Shown here: positions 33,025 to 42,482 of the stretch, piece by piece | How positions within the stretch are numbered: the first letter of the stretch is position 1 | Layout of the letters: every line of letters begins with the position of its first letter | NCBI GenBank assembly: GCA_900315315.1 | Contig: OMYT01000007.1 | Location: forward strand, 1 to 64,000 | Source of the DNA: an uncultured Eubacteriales bacterium | Lineage (GTDB): Bacteria > Bacillota > Clostridia > Christensenellales > Aristaeellaceae | Length of the DNA: 64,000 nt | Direction of reading: 5' to 3' | The notes under the pieces: model-generated | The model's input: the letters and a program-made list of their open reading frames with translations, nothing else | What the model was told of the DNA's origin: nothing | Databases searched by the model: none | Position numbers and translations under genes: made by a program

Positions 33025-34304
33025 CAGGGAGAAGTTTTATTCTCAAGGGGCATATCTGTTATACGCCGGAGATCGGGAGACTGGTTATCCGGGAAAATGC
33101 CTTTGTTGTATGTGAAGACGGGGTCTGCCGGGGTGTTTTTGAGGAGATCCCGGAACGGTATGCCGGACTGAAGATCATTGACTGCACGGACCGGCTGATC
33201 CTGCCCGGCATGGTTGACCTGCATATTCACGCGCCGCAGTATCCCTTCAGCGGAACGGGGATGGATTTTGGACTGCTGGAATGGCTGGACAAGATTACTT
33301 TTCCGGAAGAAATTCGGTACGCGAATGCGGAGTATGCAACAAAAGCATACAGGATCTTTGCACAGGCACTAAAGCGGGGTGCCACCACGCGGGCGGTGAT
33401 TTTCGGGACAATCCACACGGATTCTACGCTGATCCTGGAGGAACTGATGGAAAAGAGCGGCCTGGTAACCTATGTAGGCAAGGTTGGGATGGACCGGGAT
33501 GTACCTCCGGGATTACTGGAGAAGAGCGCTGATTTCTCGGCGGAGGAGACAAGACGATTCATTGAGGAAACGGCAAAGCGCGGATACCGGCGGACAAAGC
33601 CGATCATTACGCCGCGGTTTATCCCGTGCTGTTCAGAGAATATGATGCGCCTGCTGGGGCAGATCCGGAAAGAATACGATTTACCGGTGCAGAGCCATCT
33701 TTCGGAAAGCCCGGAAGAGGTTGAACTGGTTCGGGAAATAGCGCCGGAAGCGGCATTCTACGGGGATGGGTATGACCGGTTCGGCCTTTTCGGAAGAGAC
33801 AGCCATACGGTAATGGCACACTGCGTGTGGTCTACACCGGAGGAAGTAAAGAGGATTAAGGAGAATGGAGTTTGGATTGCCCATTGTCCGGCTTCCAATA
33901 TCAATCTCGCGTCCGGAATCGCGCCGATCCGGCGGTATATTGAGAAGAAGATGCGGGTCGGATTGGGGACGGATGTGGCCGGCGGACACAGTGATTCCAT
34001 GTTCCGGGCCGTGACGGATGCCATCCAGGTATCCAAACTGTACTGGAGGCATGTGGATCAGGAAGCGAAAGCGCTGACATTCCCCGAAAGCCTGTATCTG
34101 GCGACAAAAGGCGGAGGAGAGTTCTTCGGGAAAGTCGGAAGCTTTGAGGACGGATTTGAGTTTGACGCGCTGGTTCTGGATGATTCCGGGATCCCGTGCG
34201 CGCGGGAGCTGAGCGTTCAGGACAGGCTGGAGAGGGCATTCTATCTGGGAATGGACAGAATGGGTATTATGATGAAGTTCGCTGATGGCGAACAAATCAT
34301 ATAA
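32994..34304 (+). CDS. guaD: Guanine deaminase
   Basis: An amidohydrolase of about 436 residues that turns guanine into xanthine and ammonia. Motifs: LPGMVDLHIHAPQYPFSG (metal-binding HxH), YVGKVGMDRDVP, PVQSHLSESPEEVELV, MAHCVWSTPEEV, IAHCPASNINLASGI and VGLGTDVAGGHSDSMF (catalytic Asp region). The start is uncertain: the frame opens with GTG 32994 inside a tandem repeat, a second GTG is at 33015, and an ATT at 33036 follows AGGGAG, while conserved sequence begins only around SFILKGHICYTPE. Seven bases separate it from the ade stop, so the two deaminases are cotranscribed. Confidence 0.92.
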   Translation: MESGELRVESSGRSFILKGHICYTPEIGRLVIRENAFVVCEDGVCRGVFEEIPERYAGLKIIDCTDRLILPGMVDLHIHAPQYPFSGTGMDFGLLEWLDKITFPEEIRYANAEYATKAYRIFAQALKRGATTRAVIFGTIHTDSTLILEELMEKSGLVTYVGKVGMDRDVPPGLLEKSADFSAEETRRFIEETAKRGYRRTKPIITPRFIPCCSENMMRLLGQIRKEYDLPVQSHLSESPEEVELVREIAPEAAFYGDGYDRFGLFGRDSHTVMAHCVWSTPEEVKRIKENGVWIAHCPASNINLASGIAPIRRYIEKKMRVGLGTDVAGGHSDSMFRAVTDAIQVSKLYWRHVDQEAKALTFPESLYLATKGGGEFFGKVGSFEDGFEFDALVLDDSGIPCARELSVQDRLERAFYLGMDRMGIMMKFADGEQII

Positions 34305-34312
34305 AAACGAAA

Positions 34313-34378
34313 TTTCGCGGCTGCGGCCGCGACCAGGAAATCAGGGGGCTTTCCGATCGCCCCCTGAAACCTCTTCGG
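34313..34378 (+). repeat. Intergenic repeat, two-hairpin form
   Basis: TTTCGCGG-CTG-CGGCCGCGACCAGG, then CAGGGGGC / GCCCCCTG around TTTCCGATC, then AAACCTCTTCGG. The first hairpin has a different stem (CGCGGC/GCCGCG) from other copies. Confidence 0.85.
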
Positions 34379-34447
34379 CCTCGGGTGAGAAAAGAAGGAA
34401 ATAAAATATGCAAAATGAGTTAAGTATGGGATAAAGGGGGTTGACCT

Positions 34448-36733
34448 GTGTATACGGGACAGAGCGTAAAGAGAGTGGATGCCTTTGACAAGGTAACGGG
34501 GCGCTGCAAGTATACGGATGATCTGTGCGACAGAAAAGCGTATATTGCCCGGATCCTGCATTCCACCATTGCCAACGGGAAAGTAGTGTCTTTCGATACG
34601 TCAGAGGCGGAGAAAGTACCGGGAGTCGTAAAGATCCTGACCTGCTTTGACCTGACAGAGAAGCACTATTTCCCGACAGCGGGACATCCCTGGTCCACGG
34701 ATCCGGGCCATCAGGATGTGGCAGACCGGCTGATCCTGACGGAGCGGGTGCGCTTCTATGGAGACGACATCGCGGCAGTGGTGGCGGAGGACGAGGTAGC
34801 GGCTGCCCAGGCGCTGCGACTGATCAAGGTGGAGTATGAGGAATATCCGTTCGTGCTGGATGTGCAGAAAGCCATGGAGGACGGCGCACCGCTGCTGCAT
34901 GAGGAATACCCGAACAACATTCTGAAGCATACCCAAATCCGGCAGGGCGATTATGAGAAGGCGATCCAGGAACCGGGACTGATCAAGGTGGAAGGCTGGT
35001 ATGAGACGCCGACCGTCCAGCACTGCCACATTGAGAACTTCATCTGTTATGCCGAGAAGGAAGGAGACAAGATTGTCGTTACTTCCTCCACGCAGATCCC
35101 CCATATTGTACGACGGATTGTAGGCCAAGCACTGGGCATCGGCTGGGGAAATGTACGGGTGATCAAACCCTACATCGGCGGCGGATTCGGAAACAAGCAG
35201 GATATCCTATACGAACCGCTGTGCGCCTGGCTGAGCCTGCAGACGGGCGGACACCTGGTGAAACTGGACGTGCCGAGAGAAGAAACGTTCGTCTGCAACC
35301 GGGTGCGGCATTCCATCCGGAACCACATCATCTCCTGGGTGCGGCCGGACGGGACCTACGCGGCCAGGAAACTGGAAGCCTTTTCGGATCAGGGCGCCTA
35401 CGCGTCCCACGGGCACAGCATCTGCGCCAAAGGCGCGGGCGCGTTCCCGCAGCTGTATCCATGCCCGAACGTGGAAGTGGACGCCTATACGGTGTTCACG
35501 AACAAACCGGTGGCCGGCGCCATGAGAGGTTACGGGATTCCCCAGGCAATGTGGGCGGTGGAATCCCATACGGAGGACGTCTGCGCGGCGATCGGGGCGG
35601 ATCCGCTGGAATTCCGGCGGAAGAACCTGATGCCCGTGGGCTATGTGGACGGATTCTCCAAGAATGAAAATTACTTTGACTCCTTCAACCAGTGCCTGGA
35701 CAAGGCGATGAAAGCCATCGATTACGAGAAGAAGGTGAAGAAGTATCAGAACCAGACCGGAGACATCCGGCGGGGCATTGGTATGGCGGTGTTCTGGTAC
35801 AACACGGCGGTATGGCCCATCTCGCTGGAAAGCTCCAGCTGCCGGATGGTGCTGAACCAGGACGGATCCTTCCAGCTGCAGCTTGGCGAGACAGAGATCG
35901 GCCAGGGCGCGGATACAGCCTTTGCCCAGATGGCGGCCGATGTGGTCGGCGTTCCGATGGATAAGGTGCATGTGGTGTCCTGCCAGGATACGGATGTGAC
36001 GCCCTTCGGTACCAGCGCCTACGCTTCGCGGCAGACTTACATTGCGGGATTTTCGATTCGCCAGACGGGCCTTCAGCTGAAAGAAAAGATCCTGGATTAC
36101 GCCCATGAACTGACCCGGATGCCGGCGTTCAACCTGGACATTCAAGACGGGAATATCGTCCGGACGACGGACGGGCGGGTACTGATGACCCTGGAAGAGC
36201 TGGCGACGGAAGCATTGTACAGCCTGACAAACAGCCGTCATATTACAGCGGAGAGCACCTATCAGATCAAATCCAACGCGTATTCCTTCGGATGCACGAT
36301 TGCAGAAGTGGAAGTCGATATTCCGATGTGCCGGGCGAAGCTGCTGAATGTGGTGAACTGCCACGACGCCGGAAAACTGATCAACCCTGCGCTGGCAGAG
36401 GCGCAGGTGCACGGCGGCATGAGCATGGGCATCGGCTTCGGAATGAGTGAGAAGCTGATCTTCGATGAGAAGACGGGACGGCCGCTGAACAACAACCTGC
36501 TGGATTATAAACTTTCCACATTCCTGGATCACCCGACGCTGATGGCGGAATTTGTGGAAAATCCGGAACCGACCAGCGCCTTCGGAACGAAGGGACTGGG
36601 CGAGCCGCCTGCCTGCTCGGTGGCACCGGCAATCCGGAATGCGATCTTCCATGCGACGGGGGTCGGGCTGAAGAATGCTCCGGCGAATCCGCATAACCTG
36701 TTTAAAGCGTTTAAGGAGGCAAACCTGATATAG
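34448..36733 (+). CDS. xdhA: Xanthine dehydrogenase, molybdenum-binding subunit
   Basis: The catalytic subunit (761 residues) of a three-part xanthine dehydrogenase that oxidises hypoxanthine to xanthine and xanthine to urate, or runs in reverse. Domains: N-terminal a/b hammerhead (KVTGRCKYTDDL to LHEEYP), then the Mo-cofactor domains with RVIKPYIGGGFGNKQD (cofactor-binding), AMRGYGIPQAMWAVE, GETEIGQGADTAFAQM and FGTKGLGEPPACSVAPAI, which holds the catalytic Glu of the family. GTG start with a GGGGG site seven bases upstream. Followed by FAD and iron-sulfur subunits, so the complex is XdhABC. Confidence 0.94.
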   Translation: MYTGQSVKRVDAFDKVTGRCKYTDDLCDRKAYIARILHSTIANGKVVSFDTSEAEKVPGVVKILTCFDLTEKHYFPTAGHPWSTDPGHQDVADRLILTERVRFYGDDIAAVVAEDEVAAAQALRLIKVEYEEYPFVLDVQKAMEDGAPLLHEEYPNNILKHTQIRQGDYEKAIQEPGLIKVEGWYETPTVQHCHIENFICYAEKEGDKIVVTSSTQIPHIVRRIVGQALGIGWGNVRVIKPYIGGGFGNKQDILYEPLCAWLSLQTGGHLVKLDVPREETFVCNRVRHSIRNHIISWVRPDGTYAARKLEAFSDQGAYASHGHSICAKGAGAFPQLYPCPNVEVDAYTVFTNKPVAGAMRGYGIPQAMWAVESHTEDVCAAIGADPLEFRRKNLMPVGYVDGFSKNENYFDSFNQCLDKAMKAIDYEKKVKKYQNQTGDIRRGIGMAVFWYNTAVWPISLESSSCRMVLNQDGSFQLQLGETEIGQGADTAFAQMAADVVGVPMDKVHVVSCQDTDVTPFGTSAYASRQTYIAGFSIRQTGLQLKEKILDYAHELTRMPAFNLDIQDGNIVRTTDGRVLMTLEELATEALYSLTNSRHITAESTYQIKSNAYSFGCTIAEVEVDIPMCRAKLLNVVNCHDAGKLINPALAEAQVHGGMSMGIGFGMSEKLIFDEKTGRPLNNNLLDYKLSTFLDHPTLMAEFVENPEPTSAFGTKGLGEPPACSVAPAIRNAIFHATGVGLKNAPANPHNLFKAFKEANLI

Positions 36734-36740
36734 GCATTCA

Positions 36741-36850
36741 ACCCTTTCCCCCTACCCCCTTCCCCACGCAGAAACAGATCTGTATTGTTGATTGACTTGC
36801 GTGGGGACGGGGAAAAGTTAGTGGTGGGGCTTCGCCCCACACCCCGACTT
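36741..36850 (+). repeat. Different GC-rich hairpin element between xdhA and xdhB
   Basis: CCCCACGCA (36762-36770) pairs with TGCGTGGGG (36798-36806) and the flanking CCCTTTCCCC region can extend the stem with GGGGAAAAG. A second perfect hairpin GTGGGGC-TTC-GCCCCAC follows at 36824-36840. It is unlike the TTTCCGATC family and splits the xdhA-xdhB operon by 170 bases. Confidence 0.75.
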
Positions 36851-36904
36851 TTATGTGCGTAGCAAGCTTAAGGAATATTTGGTTACCATTGGGAGGAATT
36901 GTTT

Positions 36905-37792
36905 ATGTATGATATCAAAGCGCTATATGAAGCGGAGAGTGTAGAGGATGCGATCCGGCTGATGCAGGAGCATCCGGAGGCGCAGATCATTGCCGGCGGA
37001 AGCGACGTGCTGGTGCAGATCCGGGAGGGAAGACGCGCCGGCGTGGAGCTGGTGAGCATTTACGGGATTGACGCGATGCGGGGCGTGACCTTCGACGACG
37101 AAGGCGCGATCCGAATCGGGTCGCTGACGAGCTTTTCCCATATCGCGGTTTCCCCGATCATTCAGGAGAAGATCCCGGTACTGGGAGAAGCGGTGAGCCT
37201 GGTCGGCGGACCACAGATCCGGAACATCGGAACCATCGGCGGGAACACCTGCAACGGCGTGACGAGCGCGGATTCCGCGTCGACGCTGTTCGCCTGGGAC
37301 GCCATCGTGGAACTGACCGGACCGGAGGGAGTCCGGAGACTGCCGATCCAGGAGTTCTACATCAAGGCGGGCAAGGTGGCTTTGCAGCCGGCGGAACTGC
37401 AGACGGCGATCATCATCCCGAAGAAATCCTACGAGGGATATCACGGGAACTACATCAAGTATGCCATGCGGGAAGCGATGGATATTGCGAACCTGGGCTG
37501 CTCGGTGAACGTATTGCTGTCCGAAGACAAACAAACGATCGCAGATGTCCGCATTGCCTACGGCGTGGCCGGGCCGATCCCGATGCGGGTGCCTTCAGCG
37601 GAGGCTGCCGGCAAGGGTCAGAAGGTATGCAAGGAAACCGTTGAGGCCTTCAGCAAGGCTGTGCTGGAGGACATCCATCCGCGGGACAGCTGGCGGGCGG
37701 CCAAAGCCTTCCGGGAGCATATCGCGGTGGAGATGGCCAAGCGGGCACTGAGCAAGTCAATCGAACTGAGCGGAGGTGAGATCCGTGAGTAA
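36905..37792 (+). CDS. xdhB: Xanthine dehydrogenase, FAD-binding subunit
   Basis: A 295-residue CO-dehydrogenase-flavoprotein-type subunit. The FAD pyrophosphate site AQIIAGGSDVLVQIREG (about 29-45) and the second motif GGPQIRNIGTIGGNTCNGVTSADS are both present, followed by the C-terminal cluster domain. It passes electrons from the 2Fe-2S clusters to NAD. ATG 36905 is eight bases after GGGAGG; the earlier TTG is rejected. Its end overlaps the iron-sulfur subunit gene by eight bases. Confidence 0.94.
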   Translation: MYDIKALYEAESVEDAIRLMQEHPEAQIIAGGSDVLVQIREGRRAGVELVSIYGIDAMRGVTFDDEGAIRIGSLTSFSHIAVSPIIQEKIPVLGEAVSLVGGPQIRNIGTIGGNTCNGVTSADSASTLFAWDAIVELTGPEGVRRLPIQEFYIKAGKVALQPAELQTAIIIPKKSYEGYHGNYIKYAMREAMDIANLGCSVNVLLSEDKQTIADVRIAYGVAGPIPMRVPSAEAAGKGQKVCKETVEAFSKAVLEDIHPRDSWRAAKAFREHIAVEMAKRALSKSIELSGGEIRE

Positions 37793-38273
37793 ACAGTACA
37801 AGCAGATTCACTGCGTGATTAACGGGAAGGAACGGGAAGCCATGGTGGACGTGCGCGCTTCCCTGACGGACCTACTGCGGAACGACTTCAGGCTGACCAG
37901 TGTGAAGAAGGGCTGTGAAGTGGGTGAATGCGGTGCGTGCAACGTGCTGGTGAACGGGGAGTGCTTCAACAGCTGTATTTACCTGGCAGTCTGGGCGGAC
38001 GGGAAAGAGATTCTCACACTGGAAGGGCTGGAAGGTCCGAACGGCGAGATTTCCGATATCCAGCAGGCGTTTATTGATGAGGCGGCCGTACAGTGCGGAT
38101 TCTGTACGCCGGGCGCGATCATGAGCGCGGTGGAGATCCTGAACGAGGGCCGGGAGTTGAGCGACGAGGAGATCCGGATCCGGATGTCCGGCCATCTGTG
38201 CCGCTGCACGGGATACGAGAATATTTTCCGGGCGGTCAAAAAGACGATGCTGAAAAGACTGGGGAAAGAATGA
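37785..38273 (+). CDS. xdhC: Xanthine dehydrogenase, 2Fe-2S subunit
   Basis: A 162-residue protein with two [2Fe-2S] clusters: the plant-type ferredoxin set CEVGECGACNVLVNGECFNSC and the all-alpha cluster CGFCTPG with CRCTGYENI. It carries electrons from the molybdenum centre to the FAD subunit. GTG 37785 follows CGGAGGTG by seven bases and is preferred over the in-frame GTG at 37776, which lies within that site. It is translationally coupled to xdhB. Confidence 0.93.
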   Translation: MSKQYKQIHCVINGKEREAMVDVRASLTDLLRNDFRLTSVKKGCEVGECGACNVLVNGECFNSCIYLAVWADGKEILTLEGLEGPNGEISDIQQAFIDEAAVQCGFCTPGAIMSAVEILNEGRELSDEEIRIRMSGHLCRCTGYENIFRAVKKTMLKRLGKE

Positions 38274-38351
38274 ACGTCAACTGCTGTTCCGTGATAAAGA
38301 CTGAACAGATAGAAAATTACAGAAAAAGCGGGGATTCCGCGGGAGGAAAAC

Positions 38352-39821
38352 ATGATCAATCTGACCATCAACGAAAAGGGAAGAGCTAATAACATTCAGC
38401 GCGCAAAAGAGCAGAACATCATTATCCCTACCATTGCACAGATGAAAGATCCGCAGACCATTCCGGAAAAGATCCGGGACCAGCTGAAGAACGTGGGACT
38501 GTGGGAGGTGAACCCGCTCAACCTGTTCCGCATCACATGGAAGAACGAGCCGAAGGAGTCGGGCGGACTTTTCGGAAAACCAAATTTCATCGTCCTGCCT
38601 CCCGAACTGACGGGCGTCAAGGCGAAAATCCTCCTGATGGTGGGTAAGTATTTTCCCACGGGCTGCCATAAGGTCGGCGCGTCCTTTGGCTGCCTTGTGC
38701 CGCGGCTGGTGACGGGACAGTTTGATTCCTCAGCACACCGGGCGGTCTGGCCGTCCACAGGCAATTACTGCCGCGGCGGTGCGTTTAATTCAAAGCTGCT
38801 GGGCTGCCACTCCGTTGCGATCCTTCCCGAGGGAATGAGCCGTGAACGCTTTGAATGGCTGGAAACGGTAGCCAGCGAAATCATTGCGACCCCCGGTACA
38901 GAATCAAACGTGAAAGAAATATTTGACAAGACCCATGAGCTGGAGCAGGAACCGGACTGCATCATCTTCAACCAGTTTGCCGAGATGGGCAACTATATGT
39001 GGCATTATCACGTGACAGGCAACGCCATTGCCGAGGCATTTGAACAGATCAAAGGCGAGAGCGATCAGCTCTTCGGAGCGATCTTCACCTCCGGTTCTGC
39101 CGGCACCATGGCTTCCGGAGACCGTATCAAGGACCTGTACCCGAAGGCAAAGCTGGGCGTCGGCGAGGCACTGCAGTGCCCGACGCTGCTGGAGAACGGC
39201 TTCGGCGCCCACAGGATCGAAGGAATCGGAGACAAGCATGTTCCGTGGATCCACAACGTGAAGAACACGGACCTGGTTGTCGATATCGACGATGAGGATT
39301 CCCAGAAGGTACTCCGCCTGTTCAATGAGCCGATCGGACGGGAATACCTGCGCAGCGCGGGTGTTCCGGAAGAGACGCTGAACAACCTGGAACTCTTCGG
39401 AATATCCGGCATCGCCAACATGCTCTGCGCCATCAAGATGGCGAAGTACTATGAACTGACCGAACACGACGTGGTGGCATCGGTCATGACGGACTCCGCC
39501 GTGATGTACAGCTCCCGTGTGCGTGAGCTGCAGGAAGAGGACGGGGAATATACTCGGGAGATGGCGGCGGTCGACTTCCATACCCACATTCTCGGGGAAA
39601 AGACCGACAATATGCTGGAACTGACCTATCAGCAGCGGAAACGGGTGCATAACCTGAAGTACTACACCTGGGTTGAGCAGCAGGGCAAGACTTCTGAGGA
39701 ACTGCAGAGCCTGTGGTACGATACGGAACACACCTGGGACAGCGTGAAAGCGGACGCGGACAGGGTGGATGAGCTGATCCGGCAGTTCAACGAGGATACC
39801 GGACTGCTGAAGAAGCTGTAA
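38352..39821 (+). CDS. Fold-type II PLP-dependent enzyme of unknown substrate
   Basis: A 489-residue enzyme of the tryptophan-synthase-beta (fold type II) PLP class. The likely PLP lysine is in FPTGCHKVGASFG; GNYCRGGAFNSKLLGCHSV resembles the substrate-loop region, and GAIFTSGSAGTMASGDRI the glycine-rich phosphate loop. A long C-terminal helical part (EEDGEYTREMAAVDFHTHILGEKTDN onward) exceeds ordinary cysteine synthases. I do not know its substrate. It lies directly after xdhC and before a threonine-synthase-like gene, at the place where the enterobacterial purine cluster has ygeX (diaminopropionate ammonia-lyase, also fold type II), so a role with a C3 amino acid from purine breakdown is plausible. 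GGGAGG precedes the ATG. Confidence 0.8.
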   Translation: MINLTINEKGRANNIQRAKEQNIIIPTIAQMKDPQTIPEKIRDQLKNVGLWEVNPLNLFRITWKNEPKESGGLFGKPNFIVLPPELTGVKAKILLMVGKYFPTGCHKVGASFGCLVPRLVTGQFDSSAHRAVWPSTGNYCRGGAFNSKLLGCHSVAILPEGMSRERFEWLETVASEIIATPGTESNVKEIFDKTHELEQEPDCIIFNQFAEMGNYMWHYHVTGNAIAEAFEQIKGESDQLFGAIFTSGSAGTMASGDRIKDLYPKAKLGVGEALQCPTLLENGFGAHRIEGIGDKHVPWIHNVKNTDLVVDIDDEDSQKVLRLFNEPIGREYLRSAGVPEETLNNLELFGISGIANMLCAIKMAKYYELTEHDVVASVMTDSAVMYSSRVRELQEEDGEYTREMAAVDFHTHILGEKTDNMLELTYQQRKRVHNLKYYTWVEQQGKTSEELQSLWYDTEHTWDSVKADADRVDELIRQFNEDTGLLKKL

Positions 39822-39834
39822 GGGAGGAATACGC

Positions 39835-41091
39835 ATGGCGATGCGGAACGTCACGGGAGCCAGATGCACAATCTGCGGAAAAGTCAGCCCCGCCGGACCG
39901 GAAACGACCGTCTGCCCGCACTGCGGCGGGATCCTGGATATCGAGTACGACTACGACTATATCCGTTCCTGCTTCCGGAAGCATCCGCTTCAGGAGCGGA
40001 GCGATCCGACCATGTGGCGCTATCTGGAACTATTACCGGTAGAAGGCCCGGGAACCCGGCCGAAGCTGCGTGTGGGCGGTTCCCCCCTGTACAAGGCAGA
40101 TGCTTTGGGAAAAGAACTGGGCATCCGGGAACTGTGGATCAAGGACGACGGGCAGAACCCTACCGCGTCACTGAAGGACAGGGCTTCCGCCATGGCTGTC
40201 GTCAAGGCATGTGAGGCAGGGAAAACAACCATTGCCTGTTCGTCCACGGGAAATGCCGCCAGCTCCCTGGCGGGAAACGCGGCTGCCGCGGGGCTTTCCA
40301 CCTTCATCTTTGTGCCGTCCAGGGCTCCCAAGGGCAAGGTGGCGCAGCTGATGATGTTCGGCGCTACGGTCATTCTGGTGGAGGGAAGCTATGAAGACAC
40401 CTTCCGGATCTCCGCGGAGGCGATCGAACGGTGGGACTGGTACAACCGCAACGCTGCCATCAATCCGTACCTGATGGAGGGAAAGAAAACGGTCTCCCTG
40501 GAGATCGCTGAACAGCTTTCATTCAAGATGCCGGACTATGTGGCGGTCTCCGTCGGCGACGGCTGTACCATCGGCGGAGTCTGGAAGGGATTCAAGGATC
40601 TATATCAGGCGGGCCTGATTGACAGGCTGCCGCGCATCATCAGCGTACAGGCTTCCGGCTGCTGCCCCATCAATACGGCGGCTGCCGCGGGGACCATGGA
40701 GTGGGTTCCCCAGGAAGAAAATACGCTGGCGGATTCCATCGCGGTGGGCGTGCCCCGGAATCCCGTCAAGGCGCTGCGCGCCATCAGCGAGTCCAATGGC
40801 GTAACGGTGAACGTCAGCGATGAAGAGATCATGGCGGCTATGCGCCTGCTGGGCAAACATGCCGGGGTATTTGCGGAACCGGCCGGAGCGGCCGGTACAG
40901 CGGGCGTTAAAAAGGCCGTGGAGACAGGGCTGATTGAACGGAATGCGTCCGTCGTGAGCATCGTCACCGGAAACGGGCTGAAGGATGTGAACAACGCGAT
41001 CCGCGCTGCCGGCGAACCCATGAGCATCCGGCCGGAGATGGATGCGCTTCTGGAGGCTTTTGCCGCGAAAGGCGTGAACCTGCCGGAATAA
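39835..41091 (+). CDS. Threonine-synthase-like PLP enzyme with zinc ribbon
   Basis: A 418-residue fold-type II enzyme. The N-terminus has a zinc ribbon (CTICGKVSP, CPHCGGILDIEYDYD), then LKDRASAMAVVKA with the PLP lysine in TASLKDR, SSTGNAASSLAGNAAAAG (the STGN substrate loop), SVGDGCTIGG (phosphate loop) and SIVTGNGLKD at the end, as in threonine synthase. The locus contains no homoserine or threonine pathway genes, so it may be a lyase of purine-derived diaminopropionate or serine instead of a biosynthetic enzyme; this is inferred from context only. It is 13 bases after the other PLP gene. Confidence 0.82.
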   Translation: MAMRNVTGARCTICGKVSPAGPETTVCPHCGGILDIEYDYDYIRSCFRKHPLQERSDPTMWRYLELLPVEGPGTRPKLRVGGSPLYKADALGKELGIRELWIKDDGQNPTASLKDRASAMAVVKACEAGKTTIACSSTGNAASSLAGNAAAAGLSTFIFVPSRAPKGKVAQLMMFGATVILVEGSYEDTFRISAEAIERWDWYNRNAAINPYLMEGKKTVSLEIAEQLSFKMPDYVAVSVGDGCTIGGVWKGFKDLYQAGLIDRLPRIISVQASGCCPINTAAAAGTMEWVPQEENTLADSIAVGVPRNPVKALRAISESNGVTVNVSDEEIMAAMRLLGKHAGVFAEPAGAAGTAGVKKAVETGLIERNASVVSIVTGNGLKDVNNAIRAAGEPMSIRPEMDALLEAFAAKGVNLPE

Positions 41092-41138
41092 CAGAAATAA
41101 CGAAATAACCGGAGCGGTTGCAGAAAAGGGGTATGGAT

Positions 41139-42479
41139 ATGATGCTGATCGGAAACGGACAGGTGATTACCCGGGATCCGGAGAGACCTTACCTGAAGAA
41201 CGGTGCGGTGGTGACAGAAGGCGCACAGATTGTTGCCGTGGGTGACGAGGCCGCGCTGAAAAAGCAATATCCGGACGCACAGTTTGTGGATGCGGCGGGC
41301 GGGGTCATTATGCCCGGCCTGATCAATGCCCATACGCATATCTATTCCGGGCTGGCCAGAGGGCTGGCGATCGATGGAAACAATCCCACCAACTTCCTGG
41401 AGATCCTGGAAGGCATGTGGTGGAACATCGACCGTCATCTGACACTGGACGGAACCCGGGCTTCCGCCTATGCGACTATCCTGGACTGCATCCGCAACGG
41501 CGTGACAACGATCTTCGATCATCATGCCAGCTTTTGCGAGATTCCGGGATCATTGTTTGCGATCCGGGATGCGGCGAAGGAACTGGGGATCCGCGCATGC
41601 CTGTGCTACGAGGTGTCCGAGCGGGACGGCGAGGAAAAGACCTTGCAGGGTATTCAGGAAAACGAAGACTTTGCCGTCTGGGCGAAGGAGGCCGATGATC
41701 CTATGATCAAGGCCATGTTCGGCGGGCATGCCCTGTTCACGATCTCCGACAAGACCTTCGAGAAGATGGTGGAAGCCAACAACGGGATGACCGGCTTCCA
41801 TATCCATGTGGCGGAGGGCATGAACGACGTATACGACAGCCTCCGGAACTACGGGTGCCGCCCGGTGAACCGGCTGCTGTACAACGGGATCCTGGGCGAG
41901 CGGACGCTGCTGGGCCACTGCATCCATGTGAGTCCCGCAGAGATGGATATCATCAGGGAAACCGGGACAATGGTGGTCAACAATCCGGAATCCAACATGG
42001 GGAACGCCGTGGGCTGCGCGCCGGTGCTGCAGATGATGAAGAAGGGAATCACGGTGGGCATGGGTACGGACGCCTATACCCACGACATGCTGGAAAGCAT
42101 GAAGGTGTTCCTGATCATCCAGCGGCATAACGCGGCGCTTCCGAACGTGGCCTGGGGTGAGGACGTGACGATGCAGTTTGTGAATAACCGCATCATTGCC
42201 GAGAAGTACTTCGGCGTGCCTGTCGGCATCCTGAAGGAAGGCGCGGCGGCGGACGTGATCGTGATGGACTACAAGCCCTTCACTCCGTTTGACGATACGA
42301 ACATCGACGGGCATATGCTGTTCGGGATGAACGGGCGGAACTGCCGTACGACGATCATTAACGGACGGCTGCTGTATAAAGACAGGGAGTTTGTTGATAT
42401 TGACGAGGAGAAGATCAATAACTGGACGATGGAGCAGAGTAAAAAACTCTGGGGTGAGTTGAATCACAGAGTATATTGA
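41139..42479 (+). CDS. ssnA: SsnA-type amidohydrolase
   Basis: A 446-residue metal-dependent amidohydrolase of the ATZ/TRZ class, named SsnA in the enterobacterial purine cluster. Motifs: PGLINAHTHIYSGLARG (metal His pair), NGVTTIFDHHAS, FHIHVAEGMND, LLGHCIHVSPAEMD, NNPESNMGNAVG and TVGMGTDAYTHDM (catalytic Asp). It probably opens or deaminates a purine-derived ring intermediate; the exact substrate is unknown. The start is taken at the ATG at 41139, seven bases from AAGGGG; ATG 41133 is also possible. Confidence 0.9.
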   Translation: MMLIGNGQVITRDPERPYLKNGAVVTEGAQIVAVGDEAALKKQYPDAQFVDAAGGVIMPGLINAHTHIYSGLARGLAIDGNNPTNFLEILEGMWWNIDRHLTLDGTRASAYATILDCIRNGVTTIFDHHASFCEIPGSLFAIRDAAKELGIRACLCYEVSERDGEEKTLQGIQENEDFAVWAKEADDPMIKAMFGGHALFTISDKTFEKMVEANNGMTGFHIHVAEGMNDVYDSLRNYGCRPVNRLLYNGILGERTLLGHCIHVSPAEMDIIRETGTMVVNNPESNMGNAVGCAPVLQMMKKGITVGMGTDAYTHDMLESMKVFLIIQRHNAALPNVAWGEDVTMQFVNNRIIAEKYFGVPVGILKEGAAADVIVMDYKPFTPFDDTNIDGHMLFGMNGRNCRTTIINGRLLYKDREFVDIDEEKINNWTMEQSKKLWGELNHRVY

Positions 42480-42482
42480 GGA

